A program made the position numbers and the translations under genes. A stretch of DNA of 64,000 nt. It comes from Clostridium sp. 1001271B_151109_B4. Its GTDB lineage: Bacteria; Bacillota; Clostridia; Clostridiales; Clostridiaceae. The stretch spans positions 75,447 through 139,446 of the forward strand of contig NZ_JADPBQ010000003.1 in assembly GCF_015670405.1 (NCBI RefSeq), written 5' to 3'. Under the pieces are notes generated by a model. That model was not told where the DNA came from. It worked only from the letters and a program-made list of their open reading frames with translations, and did not search any database. Below, in pieces: positions 15,110 to 25,285 of the stretch; the first letter of the stretch is position 1, and each line of letters begins with the position of its first letter.

Positions 15110-17269
15110 TTACATTCCACTTTCTCTAAATTTATGATCCATCATACTTGATAATTTATGGAATGGCCTTTTAACTATTGATAATGCTAAAAACACTCCA
15201 ATAAATCCTATTAATGCAAGTACATATGATTTCACATGCGATTCTAATGCCCCAGAAATTCCTTCTCTAAATCCATTTATAGCATAAGTAAATGGCCATA
15301 GAGGTTCTAATATACCGAAAATTTCCGGATTAGTTTGTATAGGATATATTCCTCCTGCACCAGCTATTTGAAATACCATCATTATTACAACTATAGCTTT
15401 TCCCACATTTCCAAGCAATGAAACTAAAGTAAATATAATAACTGTAAATGTGATTGAAGCTAGTATAGTAAATATAAACAATACTTTCATACTTTCTGGA
15501 TTTACACCTAATATATAAATATCTCCTAAAACTATAATAAATGATTGTATTAATGAAATTGCTAAAAACAACAATAATTTTCCAAAATGCTCTTGGAAAG
15601 TATTTAATTTAAGTTGTATTTTAAATTTTTCCTCGCACTCTACAGATAAAAGACAACAAGCTAATAATGCACCAATCCAAATAGCTAATACAGAGTAAAA
15701 TGGAGTAAGTCCAACACCAAATATCCCACTATCATAAACTTCCTCCTCTTTTAACTCTATTGGTGAAGAAATAAATGAAGCAATCTCATCTGGATTTTTA
15801 AGCATAAATGTAACCATTTCATCTATAGTATCACTAGTAAACTCCTTAGTTTCTTCGTTTAAATCATTTAATTTATCATTTAATGAAATAACCTTATCAT
15901 TTAATTCATTAATTTGATTAACAGATAAACTATTAGTGCTAATCATAAAATTAGATAATGCTTTAAGCTCTGGAACTATTATTTTTGTACTTTCTAATAT
16001 ATTCTCAATTGTATCTAATTTTAAAGCTGAACCATTAGTAAGATTATCAAATACATTTACTACTGATGAATAATAAAAATTAGAAGCTTCACTTAAATAA
16101 CTAGACATATCATCTACAGCACTTGATAAACTATCTAACAATTCATTAATATTTTCAGTAGCTTCATTATTTTCAATAGCAGAAGCTAAGCTTTCTATAA
16201 GCTGTTCTCTATTTTCAAATGTATCTCTTATACTACTTAATAAATTTATTTGCTGTAAAATTATATCACTACCTGCATAATCATAAATTGTTTGTAATAT
16301 TTTAATATCTTCATCTAAAAAAGCTATAGCCTTATTATTTAAATCACTTATTTTATTTAAAGATTCTAAAATATTTTCTTTATTATCATTTTTAATATCT
16401 TGCTTAATAGTATTTATTAAGTTTTTAATATCATTATTAGCAGCTTGTATCTTTATTATGTCACTATCAATATTACTAGATGTTAAATTTACTATATTGT
16501 TTGTATATTGTGTTACATTTTTGCTAACTTCAACAATATTTTGGAGATTATTAATTCCATCTGTTATTTTTGGCAAATCACTTTGCATTTTCTTTAAGTA
16601 ATCTTGAAACTCTTTTGATTGTTCAGCTGTATTAGTTATATATTCAGAAACCTTGTCCAAATCTTCTGTAGCTGAAACCATAGTTTCTTTTAAACTTAAT
16701 ATTTGTGGTTTGTTTATCTGTAGTTTATCTGCTAATTCATTTATTACTTTTATTGATGTTTCATTAACCGTATCTACAAAATTTGTTTTTATTTCTCTTA
16801 CTACACTATCTTTTGCAACATCTGCTATTTTAGTTGCTATAGCATTTGCCTTTTCATTAGCCTTATATATAATTTGTGGTTTTCTCGGTGCTGTCGTAGT
16901 AATACTAATTAATCCTTCTGTAAAATTATTTGGTATTTCAATTAATGCATAATATTCCCCTTTATTTAATCCATCATTAGCTTGCCATCCATCTTTAAAT
17001 ACCCATCCAATTGACTTATTTTCCTTTAAGTTATTAACTACTTCATCTCCAACATTAATATATTCACCATTCAAATCCGTACCCTCATCATTATTTACTA
17101 CAACTATAGGTAAATTCCCAGTATTAGAATACGGATCCCAACATGCCTTAATATTAATCCATGCATATAAAGATGGAAGTATACAAAGTCCAGTTACTAT
17201 AATAATAGCTACAGGACTTTTTATTAACTTTTTTATATCTCCTTGAAAAACCTTAAATATCTTCTTCAT
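15110..17269 (-). CDS. YhgE/Pip-family membrane protein (second of two)
   Basis: Protein of about 719 residues. One N-terminal membrane helix (IKSPVAIIIVTGLCILPSLYAWINI) is followed by a large extracytoplasmic part rich in coiled coil (about residues 60-480), then five C-terminal ABC-2-like membrane segments ending near KLSSMMDHKFRESGM. This is the layout of YhgE/phage infection protein (Pip) and ESX-associated EsaA-like proteins. Pip is a phage receptor in Lactococcus; other members serve export. A GTG at 17278 is possible, but AGGTG is better spaced for the ATG at 17269. It follows the paralogue at 17279 without a gap and is surely cotranscribed. Confidence 0.88.
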   Translation of the reverse strand: MKKIFKVFQGDIKKLIKSPVAIIIVTGLCILPSLYAWINIKACWDPYSNTGNLPIVVVNNDEGTDLNGEYINVGDEVVNNLKENKSIGWVFKDGWQANDGLNKGEYYALIEIPNNFTEGLISITTTAPRKPQIIYKANEKANAIATKIADVAKDSVVREIKTNFVDTVNETSIKVINELADKLQINKPQILSLKETMVSATEDLDKVSEYITNTAEQSKEFQDYLKKMQSDLPKITDGINNLQNIVEVSKNVTQYTNNIVNLTSSNIDSDIIKIQAANNDIKNLINTIKQDIKNDNKENILESLNKISDLNNKAIAFLDEDIKILQTIYDYAGSDIILQQINLLSSIRDTFENREQLIESLASAIENNEATENINELLDSLSSAVDDMSSYLSEASNFYYSSVVNVFDNLTNGSALKLDTIENILESTKIIVPELKALSNFMISTNSLSVNQINELNDKVISLNDKLNDLNEETKEFTSDTIDEMVTFMLKNPDEIASFISSPIELKEEEVYDSGIFGVGLTPFYSVLAIWIGALLACCLLSVECEEKFKIQLKLNTFQEHFGKLLLFLAISLIQSFIIVLGDIYILGVNPESMKVLFIFTILASITFTVIIFTLVSLLGNVGKAIVVIMMVFQIAGAGGIYPIQTNPEIFGILEPLWPFTYAINGFREGISGALESHVKSYVLALIGFIGVFLALSIVKRPFHKLSSMMDHKFRESGM

Positions 17270-17278
17270 ATACTTCAC

Positions 17279-19447
17279 CTACCCTTCAGCTTCTGCTATT
17301 CCAGACTCTTTAAACTTTCTTTCAAATTTACTAACAATGGGGTGTAATGGTTCTTTAAAATAGAATCCAAAAACTATAAACAATATAGCTATTACCCCTA
17401 AAACTAAAAAGTCAACTATTACACTTGACGCTAGTGGACCAGCAATAGCTTCTCTAAATCCACCTAAGCTATAGGTAAATGGAAAAAATGGCTGAAGTAC
17501 TCTAAATATTAATGGATCAACTTGAATAGGATAAGTTCCTCCACTTCCAGCTAATTGTACTATCATAAATATTATTGATAATGCTTTCCCAACATTTCCA
17601 AATGTAGCTACTAGTGTATAAATAATAATTGAAAATGTAAAAGAGCTAGCTAAGGCAACTAATATCATTAGAGGAGTATTTACTGTATACACCTTCAATA
17701 TAACCTTATTACCAACTGAAACAATTAATCCTTGAATAAGTGCAAAAACAACGAAAGTAATCATCTTTCCAAAGTATTTTTGCCTTAAAGTAATATTTTC
17801 ACTTCCTTCAAAATCGTGGACTTCTGTTTTTAAAATAGCAGTTAACATTAATCCGCCTACCCATAATGATAATACTGTATAAACAGGAGCCATTGATGAT
17901 CCATAGTTTGGAATTTCATATATAGGCTCATCTTTTATATCAAAAGGTTCTGCAATAAAATCTCCCATAAAGCTTGGATTACTTTGTAGTATTGAAACTA
18001 TACTAACTAAATCATTATTTTCAACAAGCTTTAGCTTTTCACTTAATACTTGTATTGGCTCCTTAAACTGCTGCAAACTTTCGTATAACTTTTGGCTCAT
18101 TTCTGCAGCTAGTGCACTTCCATCTGTAGCTGTATTAAGAAAATTATCTATTTCATTTACAATTCCTCCTGACTGCTTTATTACATAATTTGCATCATCA
18201 ATTGATGTAATTAAACTATCAACTATTGTATTTAATTGTGGTTTAACCTTTGAATTATATTCTTCTACTACATCTATAATATTGTTATTTATATCTATTA
18301 AACTATTGATTGGAGTATTTAATATTACTGATAAATCCTGTTCTGCTGAAGTCATATCCTGCTGTAAACTTTTAATTTCATCTTGTTCATTTTCTAATTT
18401 ACTTTGTACATTTTTCAAAGATACTATTAAATTTGATATTTCCTCATTTTGAACCTTACTATTTATATTTTCTAAAAAATTTATTGTTGAACTTATTGAT
18501 TCATCTAAACTTTTTATTGTTTTATTTATATCATTTAATGTTGATTTAATTTCACTTAAGGATTTATTTCCCGAAACATTCTGTAAAGCTTCTAAGTGAG
18601 TTTGCATTCTTTCATTTGCATCTTCTATGGTTTCTAAGGTAAGACCTATATTATCAATACTGCTATTTAATATATTTTTTGAGTTTTCAGCTGAAATCTC
18701 TGTCTCATCATTTATATTAATAGCCTCTTCTAATCCATTAATTAATGTAGGAATAGTATCTTCAATTTGCGTCAAAAAGTCACTAACATTAATTGAAGTG
18801 CTATTTGCCCCTTCTAAAGCGCTTAATACTAAATCTATATTCTCATCTAAAAGAATTATTGAATCCTTCAATTTAATAATTTTATCCTTATTTTCATCTA
18901 CTTTTTTACCAATTTCATTAGCAGTTGAAAAAATCGTTTGATTTACTGTTTCTATAAACTCTGAAGTAACTTCATCTATTAAATTAGTTTTAGCCGCACC
19001 TGCTATCTTAACTGCTACAGGATTGGATTTTGTTTGTACTTTATATATTATTTCTGGCTTTACAATTTCACCTGAAACAATGCTAGTTAAATCCTTTGAA
19101 AAATCTTCAGGTATTTCAATCATTGCATAATATGTTCCATCTACTAATCCTAAATCCGCCTCTTTTTCACTAACAAATTCCCATCCTATTTCTTTATTAG
19201 CTTTTAATTCATTTACTACATCTTCGCCTACATTTATTCCCTTATCATTTAGTGTTGCACCTTTATCATTATTAACAATTGCAATAGGAATAGTGCTTGT
19301 ATTCTCATAGGTATTCCAACAAGCCTTAATATTTACCCATGCATATAATGATGGAATAATACAAATTCCTAAAATAATAATTATTGCTACTGGATTTCTA
19401 ATAATACTCTTTATATCTCTTTTAAATACTAATAAAGCATTTTTCAT
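17279..19447 (-). CDS. YhgE/Pip-family membrane protein (first of two)
   Basis: Protein of 722 residues, the same layout as its downstream neighbour: N-terminal helix (RNPVAIIIILGICIIPSLYAW), long coiled-coil extracytoplasmic region, and a C-terminal membrane domain (SSMAPVYTVLSLWVGGLML onward). The two share clear similarity at both ends (KACW, VVNNDEG/VNNDKG, VGGTYPIQ-type motifs) but differ in the coiled coil. The tandem pair may form a heteromeric membrane complex; that is inference. The start has GGAGG nine bases upstream. No ESX genes are seen in the window. Confidence 0.88.
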   Translation of the reverse strand: MKNALLVFKRDIKSIIRNPVAIIIILGICIIPSLYAWVNIKACWNTYENTSTIPIAIVNNDKGATLNDKGINVGEDVVNELKANKEIGWEFVSEKEADLGLVDGTYYAMIEIPEDFSKDLTSIVSGEIVKPEIIYKVQTKSNPVAVKIAGAAKTNLIDEVTSEFIETVNQTIFSTANEIGKKVDENKDKIIKLKDSIILLDENIDLVLSALEGANSTSINVSDFLTQIEDTIPTLINGLEEAININDETEISAENSKNILNSSIDNIGLTLETIEDANERMQTHLEALQNVSGNKSLSEIKSTLNDINKTIKSLDESISSTINFLENINSKVQNEEISNLIVSLKNVQSKLENEQDEIKSLQQDMTSAEQDLSVILNTPINSLIDINNNIIDVVEEYNSKVKPQLNTIVDSLITSIDDANYVIKQSGGIVNEIDNFLNTATDGSALAAEMSQKLYESLQQFKEPIQVLSEKLKLVENNDLVSIVSILQSNPSFMGDFIAEPFDIKDEPIYEIPNYGSSMAPVYTVLSLWVGGLMLTAILKTEVHDFEGSENITLRQKYFGKMITFVVFALIQGLIVSVGNKVILKVYTVNTPLMILVALASSFTFSIIIYTLVATFGNVGKALSIIFMIVQLAGSGGTYPIQVDPLIFRVLQPFFPFTYSLGGFREAIAGPLASSVIVDFLVLGVIAILFIVFGFYFKEPLHPIVSKFERKFKESGIAEAEG

Positions 19448-19572
19448 ATGTCACATCCTCCATTATTTTTCTTTAAATTTTACCCTCCTTCCTCTTTAAT
19501 AACTTCCATTCTATTCCTTTCAAAAATTTATATCAACTACTTAACATTTTTAAAAATATTTTCCATGCACAA
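19448..19572 (-). other. Upstream region of the yhgE pair with short ORFs
   Basis: Between the terminator at 19573 and the yhgE start, a nine-codon ORF (MEVIKEEGG) has AAAGGA five bases before its ATG. Its last codons contain the sequence GGAGG. It may be a leader peptide or chance. No -35/-10 pair stands out. Confidence 0.25.
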
Positions 19573-19607
19573 AAAAGGAGCAACATTAATAATCTGTTAC
19601 TCCTTTT
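19573..19607 (-). terminator. Terminator upstream of the yhgE pair
   Basis: AAAAGGAGCAACA (19573-19585) pairs with 19595-19607 with one mismatch. On the minus strand it ends in six T. It lies 126 bases before the yhgE start and more than 200 after ppx, so it could be a ppx read-through stop or a leader terminator. Confidence 0.65.
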
Positions 19608-19791
19608 AGTTCACTTTTAAATAATAATTTCTTTCTATTTATATCAATCTTACATTAGTATCTAATCTTTATAGTCACTAATATATTCATAATATCAACA
19701 TCATTCATAACTGAATTTTATCCTTTAATTATTTATCTGTAACTTTTTGCATATATCACAAAATGAAACTAATACATTAAATTTAAAATTA

Positions 19792-19824
19792 ATCTTACTA
19801 TTTTAATGAATAAATTAGTAAGAT
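19792..19824 (-). terminator. Hairpin just after ppx
   Basis: ATCTTACTA at 19792-19800 pairs with TAGTAAGAT at 19816-19824. The following minus-strand sequence is only moderately T-rich, so this is a weak terminator directly after the phosphatase stop codon. Confidence 0.5.
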
Positions 19825-19842
19825 ATATTTTTAAATATCACC

Positions 19843-20757
19843 TTATTTTTGCTTTATAATTTTTTCATAAATTATGCCTTCCCTAAGACCTAATGCACTT
19901 ATAATAAATTTCTCTGAATTAAAATATCTAAGTATTACTAAAATAGCCCCAAGCGGTGCTGCAAATATTTCCGCTCTCTTCTTAGATAAACCTCTAAAAT
20001 TATCTCTTTCATCTATAGATAAATTTAAAAAATCACTATATATTTTGAATACTTCTTCTCTTGTCATACTATAATCATGAAGTAATTCTTTAGGATAGTT
20101 TTTATCTTCCTTAGCCACTCTCCCTATATGCTTAGCAATACCACCAATTCCAATTACATTCATCTTATTATTTTTTGTTAACCAAGATATTTCATCTAAC
20201 TTATTATTAATAAATTTTTCTAGTTCAATATTTTCATAATCACATTGAATATTGTTAAACATCTTAGTAAGTGGAATAGACCCTAATGGTAAACTTATAG
20301 TTTCTTTAAGTTCTCCATTTTCCATAAGAGTAATCTCCATACTTGAACCACCTAAATCCAATAAGATAGCATCTTTTTCTCTCATTGAATTTTTAACTGC
20401 TAAATATCCATATCTTGCTTCCTCTTTTCCTGATAATATATTTATATTTAACCCTAATTCAGCTTCAATCCTATTACATATATCAATTCTATTAATAGCC
20501 CTTCTAACGGCTTCTGTTGCAACAACATTAATCTCTACAACTTCATATCTTTCACATATAATCTTAAATCTTTTTAATACATTAATGGCTATCTCTATAC
20601 CATCATCAATTAAATAATTATTTTCTGTCAAATAACTTCCTAATCTAATAGTTTCTTTTGCTTCATTAATTACTTCAAAGTTTGAATATTTATTTATATT
20701 ATAAATTATTAACCTTACAGAATTAGATCCAATATCTATTATTGCTCTTCTATTCAT
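19843..20757 (-). CDS. Ppx/GppA phosphatase
   Basis: Protein of about 304 residues with the ASKHA fold of exopolyphosphatase/pppGpp phosphatase: phosphate 1 motif IDIGSNSVRLIIYNI at the N-terminus, central LDLGGSSMEIT, NVVATEAVR, and IGIGGIAKHIGR. The length fits the short Ppx1-like form without the C-terminal helical HD-like domain. It cleaves polyphosphate or pppGpp; which one cannot be told. The frame is open to a GTG at 20766, but GAGGTGA is spaced five bases from the ATG at 20757. Divergent from the small regulator at 20964. Confidence 0.88.
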   Translation of the reverse strand: MNRRAIIDIGSNSVRLIIYNINKYSNFEVINEAKETIRLGSYLTENNYLIDDGIEIAINVLKRFKIICERYEVVEINVVATEAVRRAINRIDICNRIEAELGLNINILSGKEEARYGYLAVKNSMREKDAILLDLGGSSMEITLMENGELKETISLPLGSIPLTKMFNNIQCDYENIELEKFINNKLDEISWLTKNNKMNVIGIGGIAKHIGRVAKEDKNYPKELLHDYSMTREEVFKIYSDFLNLSIDERDNFRGLSKKRAEIFAAPLGAILVILRYFNSEKFIISALGLREGIIYEKIIKQK

Positions 20758-20963
20758 TTTATTCACCTCTATAATATTAAGTAAATTTTAAACTATCTTT
20801 AATCTAAATCTATTTGTTAAATATATATTTTAAATATTTAAGCATTATAATCTCATCTATTCATTTTATAAAAATTATATAATCTTGCTTATATTTATTG
20901 ATTTATGTTAATAATGGATATATAATATTAACTAATAATAATTATCTTTGAGGAGGCTATATT

Positions 20964-21143
20964 ATGGATATTAAAGAAACTATTTTAAATGTTATGAAAG
21001 AAGCTGGAAAACCTATTAGCGCTGGAGAAGTTGAAAAACTATCAGGACTTGATCGTAAAGATATAGATAAAGCATTTAAAGAATTAAAAAAAGAAGAAGC
21101 TATTGTTTCACCAGTTCGTTGCAAATGGGAACCTGCTAAATAA
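20964..21143 (+). CDS. Small winged-helix DNA-binding protein, 59 residues
   Basis: Short ORF starting MDIKETILNVMKEAGKPISA and ending in RCKWEPAK. It has GAGGAGG upstream of the ATG with good spacing. The pattern of three helices (first 15 residues; AGEVEKLSGL; DRKDIDKAFKELKKE) followed by a two-strand wing (EAIVSPVRCKW) fits a minimal winged-helix regulator, a type common in anaerobes and archaea. The target is unknown. It is divergent from ppx, with about 200 bases between them. Confidence 0.75.
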   Translation: MDIKETILNVMKEAGKPISAGEVEKLSGLDRKDIDKAFKELKKEEAIVSPVRCKWEPAK

Positions 21144-21155
21144 GAGCATTCAAAA

Positions 21156-21182
21156 AACCCTCTGTTCTAAAAACAGTGGGTT
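21156..21182. terminator. Terminator between the small regulator and the WYL-like regulator
   Basis: AACCC-T-CTGTT pairs with AACAG-T-GGGTT (one T-T mismatch, five-base loop). It is followed by a T6 run on the minus strand, so it best serves transcription coming from the right. It also lies directly after the plus-strand small gene. Confidence 0.6.
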
Positions 21183-21351
21183 AAAATTATCTTTTATGTA
21201 AATACTCACAATATCACCATTATTCTTTATCAGCACTATAACCTTACCACCCTTTTTTCAGTAAATTTAACTATATTTCCGATAAATCAATAACACATAT
21301 CTCTATTTTTCTGGTACACAATATATTAAAATATATTCAATTTCTAAAATA

Positions 21352-21999
21352 CTATTTTATATATAATTTCTCTTTATTATCTTCATACCTTATTATATTT
21401 CCTTCATAAATTTTATTAACAATTAAGACCTCTTGGATTTCATTTACAGAAACAAGGAAATATTCCCCATTATAACAATACAAATATAATCCTTCATTTC
21501 TTATAATATAACAAATAGGAAATGCTTTTATTTTCCTATCACTCATATAAACTTCTATAAAAAATTTGTTATCTAAAGCATTATCAATGATTTTACATAC
21601 TTCACTTCTTATATCAAATTTAACATTATAATCTAGTATATATCGCTTTTTATATTTATTTAAAATTTCAGAGTACCTATCATTATCTATTATTCTAAAT
21701 CTATCACTCAAATAAGCTTCCCTCAAATTCTCACTAATACCTTCAGAAATGTATATCGCAAATATTAAATTCTCATAATCCTTATATCTTAATATTAATC
21801 TTGATATATCATAATTTCTATCTATCTCAACTCCTCCATTTTTACCTCTATAAATTATTAATGGAATTCCTACAACTGATAATTTATCTAAATCTCTTTG
21901 AATAGTCTTAATAGATACATTGAAATTTTCTGCCAATTCCCTCATAGTAATTTTAGATCCTCTTCTCAACAGATAAAATATAATATCTAATAATCTCAT
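21352..21999 (-). CDS. HTH-11/WYL-type transcriptional regulator
   Basis: Protein of 215 residues. The N-terminal DeoR-like winged helix holds MRELAENFNVSIKTIQRDLDKL, then a C-terminal part resembles a WYL domain (FFIEVYMSDRKIKAFPICYIIRNEGLYLYCY). The WYL Trp-Tyr-Leu triplet is replaced by LYLYCY. WYL domains sense nucleic-acid-like ligands in several stress regulators. The open frame runs 45 codons further upstream to 22134, but that part is very AT-rich and hydrophobic, and GAGG before ATG 21999 marks the start. The target gene is not evident. Confidence 0.78.
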   Translation of the reverse strand: MRLLDIIFYLLRRGSKITMRELAENFNVSIKTIQRDLDKLSVVGIPLIIYRGKNGGVEIDRNYDISRLILRYKDYENLIFAIYISEGISENLREAYLSDRFRIIDNDRYSEILNKYKKRYILDYNVKFDIRSEVCKIIDNALDNKFFIEVYMSDRKIKAFPICYIIRNEGLYLYCYNGEYFLVSVNEIQEVLIVNKIYEGNIIRYEDNKEKLYIK

Positions 22000-22228
22000 T
22001 AATACTGCCTCACATATTTTATTAAGTTTTTTATTATATAGTAGCCTATAAATAAGACATATATAGTCCATATTATAATATTTTATAAAAAATATATACA
22101 TAATAACTAAAAATCTAATTTTATTACTAATCACTATATATAATTATTAACTACTTCTAATTGCTGCTTGGATTATTATATACCTCTATTACATAATTTA
22201 CAGCTAAATAAAAAATTCTAAATATACT

Positions 22229-22300
22229 TTAACTTACTTTTTTATAGTATTCAATAGTGATTGTCTCCATACTAAATTCATCATAAAACAAATTAAAATC
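22229..22300 (-). pseudogene. Possible C-terminal relic of a lost gene
   Basis: A 23-codon open stretch between two stops reads DFNLFYDEFSMETITIEYYKK and ends in TAA. It resembles the end of GyrI-like effector domains (YDE...EIYIPV), but it is too short to be sure and has no start or ribosome binding site. The rest of 22000-22378 is AT-rich with no gene. Confidence 0.2.
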
Positions 22301-22378
22301 TCAAAAAATATATATTATGTTGTTATTTTGTTTACTGTTATATTTATACAACAATTATATGGAAATAAAGTGATAAAA

Positions 22379-22405
22379 ACCCTATAGATATCAAACCTAT
22401 AGAGT
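22379..22405 (-). terminator. Terminator after the Bce-type permease
   Basis: CTATAG repeats at 22382-22387 and 22397-22402 form a stem extended by outer A-T pairs. The minus strand then reads GTTTTTATC. Short but well placed after the permease stop at 22426. Confidence 0.55.
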
Positions 22406-22425
22406 TCTTAATTCACTAGAATATT

Positions 22426-24435
22426 TTATTTTGAATTTTTAACTATGCTCTTATAACCTGCATATGTTACATAGAAATAGCCTCCATATACTATAACAAG
22501 TATACCTAAAGTTAGTAATGCTGTTGGTCCTATATTAGGCTTCCCATATAAAGCTATAAATTTATTTACTACTGATATTCCAACAATTGAACTTACTATT
22601 GCAAGTGTTAATGGCATTGCAAAATAAATTGCAGTTTGAGTAAAAATAGTTTTGTTTATCATCTTTTCTGTTGCACCAATTTTCTTTAATGCTTTATATC
22701 TATCACTACTATCACTAGCTTCTGATAATTGTTGAAGCGCAAGAACTGCTGCACTAGAAATTAAAAATACAATTCCTAAATATAATCCTATATAAAGCAT
22801 CATTGTAGTAAGTCCTTTACTAGCTTCATAAACTTGGCTTTTTGTGGCCCTTATCATAGGTAAATCATAAATTTCATCATTTTTCATTAAAGAATCAAAT
22901 AAATTAATCATTTCTTCTTCTTCAGTAGGATCATTAGGATTCTTATAATTCATATTCATATATGCTGCATTTAAAGTCATATCTTTAAAATCATCTGGTA
23001 CTATAATCGTCAGTACATTATCTGCTAATTCAGAATTATATACAGCTTCATTTAAATATTCTTTATTAGCTACTTTATACTCTTTTCCAGCTATACTAAC
23101 CTGTGGACTATTTTTAATAAAGTTTTTTACTGAATCTTTAGCTTCTGTAAAATTAGATGTAACTAATATTTCATTATCACTTATACTTAATGGATCTTCA
23201 CCATATAAACTTCTTATTTTATTATAATCTGAAATTTTAATAGCATCTATATGTTCCCAACGGTGTTTTCCGTTATCTAAGCTTTTTTTAAATTCTCCTA
23301 ATGCATAATCCTTTAATATCATATTAGCATCTATACCATCTATTACATAACCATTGATAAATATAGGATCTTTTCCATTAAAATTATAATTTATAGCTTT
23401 AAATACATCTTCCATACTTTTATACTTATTTTCTTCATCTGTAAATAACTTTACTGAAGCATCAAATGGAACAACTATGCCTTTTTCTAAAGCACTTTTA
23501 AAGCTTAAACCTGTTGATAAAAGTACTATAGTTATAAATAACATAAGTGAAATTACTGTCATTGATGCAAAGTTTGTATTTACTTTACTACTAATTTGTC
23601 TCGTAACAAAAATATTTAATTTTTTAAGATATATATTCTTACTTCTTTGAATTCCCCCTAATAAAAAGCCTGCAATTCCATAGAAAAATCCTGCCGTTCC
23701 AATTATTCCAAATACTATAGAAAGCTTAAATCCTAACTTATCTGGATTTAATCCGCTTTTAGTTACTAAATAATAAGCTGTACCTAAAATCATAATACCT
23801 GCAATAAATATAATTGATGAAACTATTGGATTCTTTATTTTAATATCTTCATTTTTTCTTGATGCAGTTAACATATCAATTAACTTATATTTAGCTATAA
23901 TTCTTGTATTAAATATCATTAAAACACCAAATATTAAAGCAAAATATAATACTGTTTTTAAAATAGCACTACTTGATATTATAAATTTAAATTCTGACAT
24001 TCCAACGTCAAATAACTTAGCTGTAAATAGTGATAAACCTTGCGATACAATTATTCCTAATAATAAACCTGCCAAAAGGGACAATACTCCAACTATTAAG
24101 GTTTCACTTAATAATATCTTTGATATTTTTCTTTTACTCATTCCAAGAGTCATATAAATTCCTAATTCTTTTTTTCTCTTTTTAATTAAGAAATTATTTG
24201 CATATAATATTAATCCACCTAAGACAAATGATACAAATACAGAAACATATGATATTAATGTTGTTACAATAGACATATATTCTGCTTGATTCTTATTCAT
24301 ATCTAATACTGCCTTTTGAGATTCTATTGAATTAAAACTATAAAATATACAAACTGCAAAAGCTATTGTTAAAAAGTATATTGTATAATCTTTAAAACTC
24401 TTTTTTACATTATTTATTGCTATTTTAGAATACAT
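22426..24435 (-). CDS. BceB-like ABC transporter permease
   Basis: Permease of 669 residues with ten expected membrane segments. An FtsX-like domain follows the first helices (LIKKRKKELGIYMTLGMSKRKISKILLSETLIVG). A large extracytoplasmic domain of about 200 residues lies in the middle (about 315-520), and FtsX-like helices close the protein. This is the BceB/VraG layout, in which the large loop recognises peptide antibiotics bound to lipid II cycle intermediates. It overlaps the ATPase gene by 11 bases. With the nearby kinase and regulator it forms a complete antimicrobial peptide sensing and detoxification module. Confidence 0.88.
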   Translation of the reverse strand: MYSKIAINNVKKSFKDYTIYFLTIAFAVCIFYSFNSIESQKAVLDMNKNQAEYMSIVTTLISYVSVFVSFVLGGLILYANNFLIKKRKKELGIYMTLGMSKRKISKILLSETLIVGVLSLLAGLLLGIIVSQGLSLFTAKLFDVGMSEFKFIISSSAILKTVLYFALIFGVLMIFNTRIIAKYKLIDMLTASRKNEDIKIKNPIVSSIIFIAGIMILGTAYYLVTKSGLNPDKLGFKLSIVFGIIGTAGFFYGIAGFLLGGIQRSKNIYLKKLNIFVTRQISSKVNTNFASMTVISLMLFITIVLLSTGLSFKSALEKGIVVPFDASVKLFTDEENKYKSMEDVFKAINYNFNGKDPIFINGYVIDGIDANMILKDYALGEFKKSLDNGKHRWEHIDAIKISDYNKIRSLYGEDPLSISDNEILVTSNFTEAKDSVKNFIKNSPQVSIAGKEYKVANKEYLNEAVYNSELADNVLTIIVPDDFKDMTLNAAYMNMNYKNPNDPTEEEEMINLFDSLMKNDEIYDLPMIRATKSQVYEASKGLTTMMLYIGLYLGIVFLISSAAVLALQQLSEASDSSDRYKALKKIGATEKMINKTIFTQTAIYFAMPLTLAIVSSIVGISVVNKFIALYGKPNIGPTALLTLGILVIVYGGYFYVTYAGYKSIVKNSK

Positions 24436-25192
24436 TTTCTACATCCCCTCCAAGCAATGTTACTACTTCAATTATTCTATTAAAGAACTCTCTTCTTGTA
24501 TCATTTCCTCTTACTAATTCATTAAAAACTTTACCATCCTTAATAAATAAAATTCTATGCGCATAGCTTGCAGTAAAAGCATCATGAGTAACCATCAAAA
24601 TTGTTGCTTCTAAATCTTTATTTAATTTTTCAAAAGAATCTAAAAGTAATCTTGAAGATTTTGAATCTAATGCACCTGTAGGTTCATCAGCTAAAATTAA
24701 TGATGGACTTGTTACAATAGCTCTTGCAGAAGCAACCCTTTGCTTTTGCCCTCCAGACATTTGATATGGATATTTATTTAAAACTTCTAATATTCCTAAA
24801 TTTTTTGCAACATTTTTTATTTTCGTATCTATATTACTAGGCTTATCTCCTTGTATCGTTAATGCTAATGCTATATTTTCATAAGCCGTTAATGTATCTA
24901 AAAGATTAAAGTCTTGGAATATAAATCCTAGTTCATCTTTTCTAAATCCTTCCAATTGTTTTGATTTCATTTTAGTAATATCTTTATCATTTATTATAAT
25001 ATTACCTGTAGTTACAGTATCTATTGTAGAAATACAATTAAGCAATGTTGTTTTACCACTTCCTGATGGGCCCATTATTCCAACAAATTCACCTTTATCA
25101 ACTCTAAAGCTGATATTATCAATAGCTTTTGTTATATTATCTTTATTACCATAATATTTTTCTATTTTTTCAACTTTTAATATATTTTTCAT
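24425..25192 (-). CDS. BceA-like ABC transporter ATPase
   Basis: ATP-binding protein of 255 residues: Walker A GPSGSGKTT, Q-loop FQDFNLLDTLTAYENI, signature MSGGQKQRVA, Walker B LILADEPTGALDS, and H-loop VTHD. It is of the MacB/LolD/BceA group and pairs with the permease gene that overlaps it. Transcription probably starts from a promoter just downstream of the tandem palindromes at 25318-25347, so expression likely depends on the BceR-like regulator. Confidence 0.9.
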   Translation of the reverse strand: MKNILKVEKIEKYYGNKDNITKAIDNISFRVDKGEFVGIMGPSGSGKTTLLNCISTIDTVTTGNIIINDKDITKMKSKQLEGFRKDELGFIFQDFNLLDTLTAYENIALALTIQGDKPSNIDTKIKNVAKNLGILEVLNKYPYQMSGGQKQRVASARAIVTSPSLILADEPTGALDSKSSRLLLDSFEKLNKDLEATILMVTHDAFTASYAHRILFIKDGKVFNELVRGNDTRREFFNRIIEVVTLLGGDVENVF

Positions 25193-25285
25193 TTAATCTT
25201 CCCTCCAATTATTTTATACCTCTTAATTTAACAAACTCTCTTCTTACTTTAATTATTTGTAACAATCGCTGTCTTCATAATTTAT

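Noticed and set aside
21352..22134. Full 260-codon frame of the WYL-like regulator
   Set aside because: The first 45 codons encode very hydrophobic AT-rich sequence with no ribosome binding site; ATG 21999 has GAGG with good spacing.
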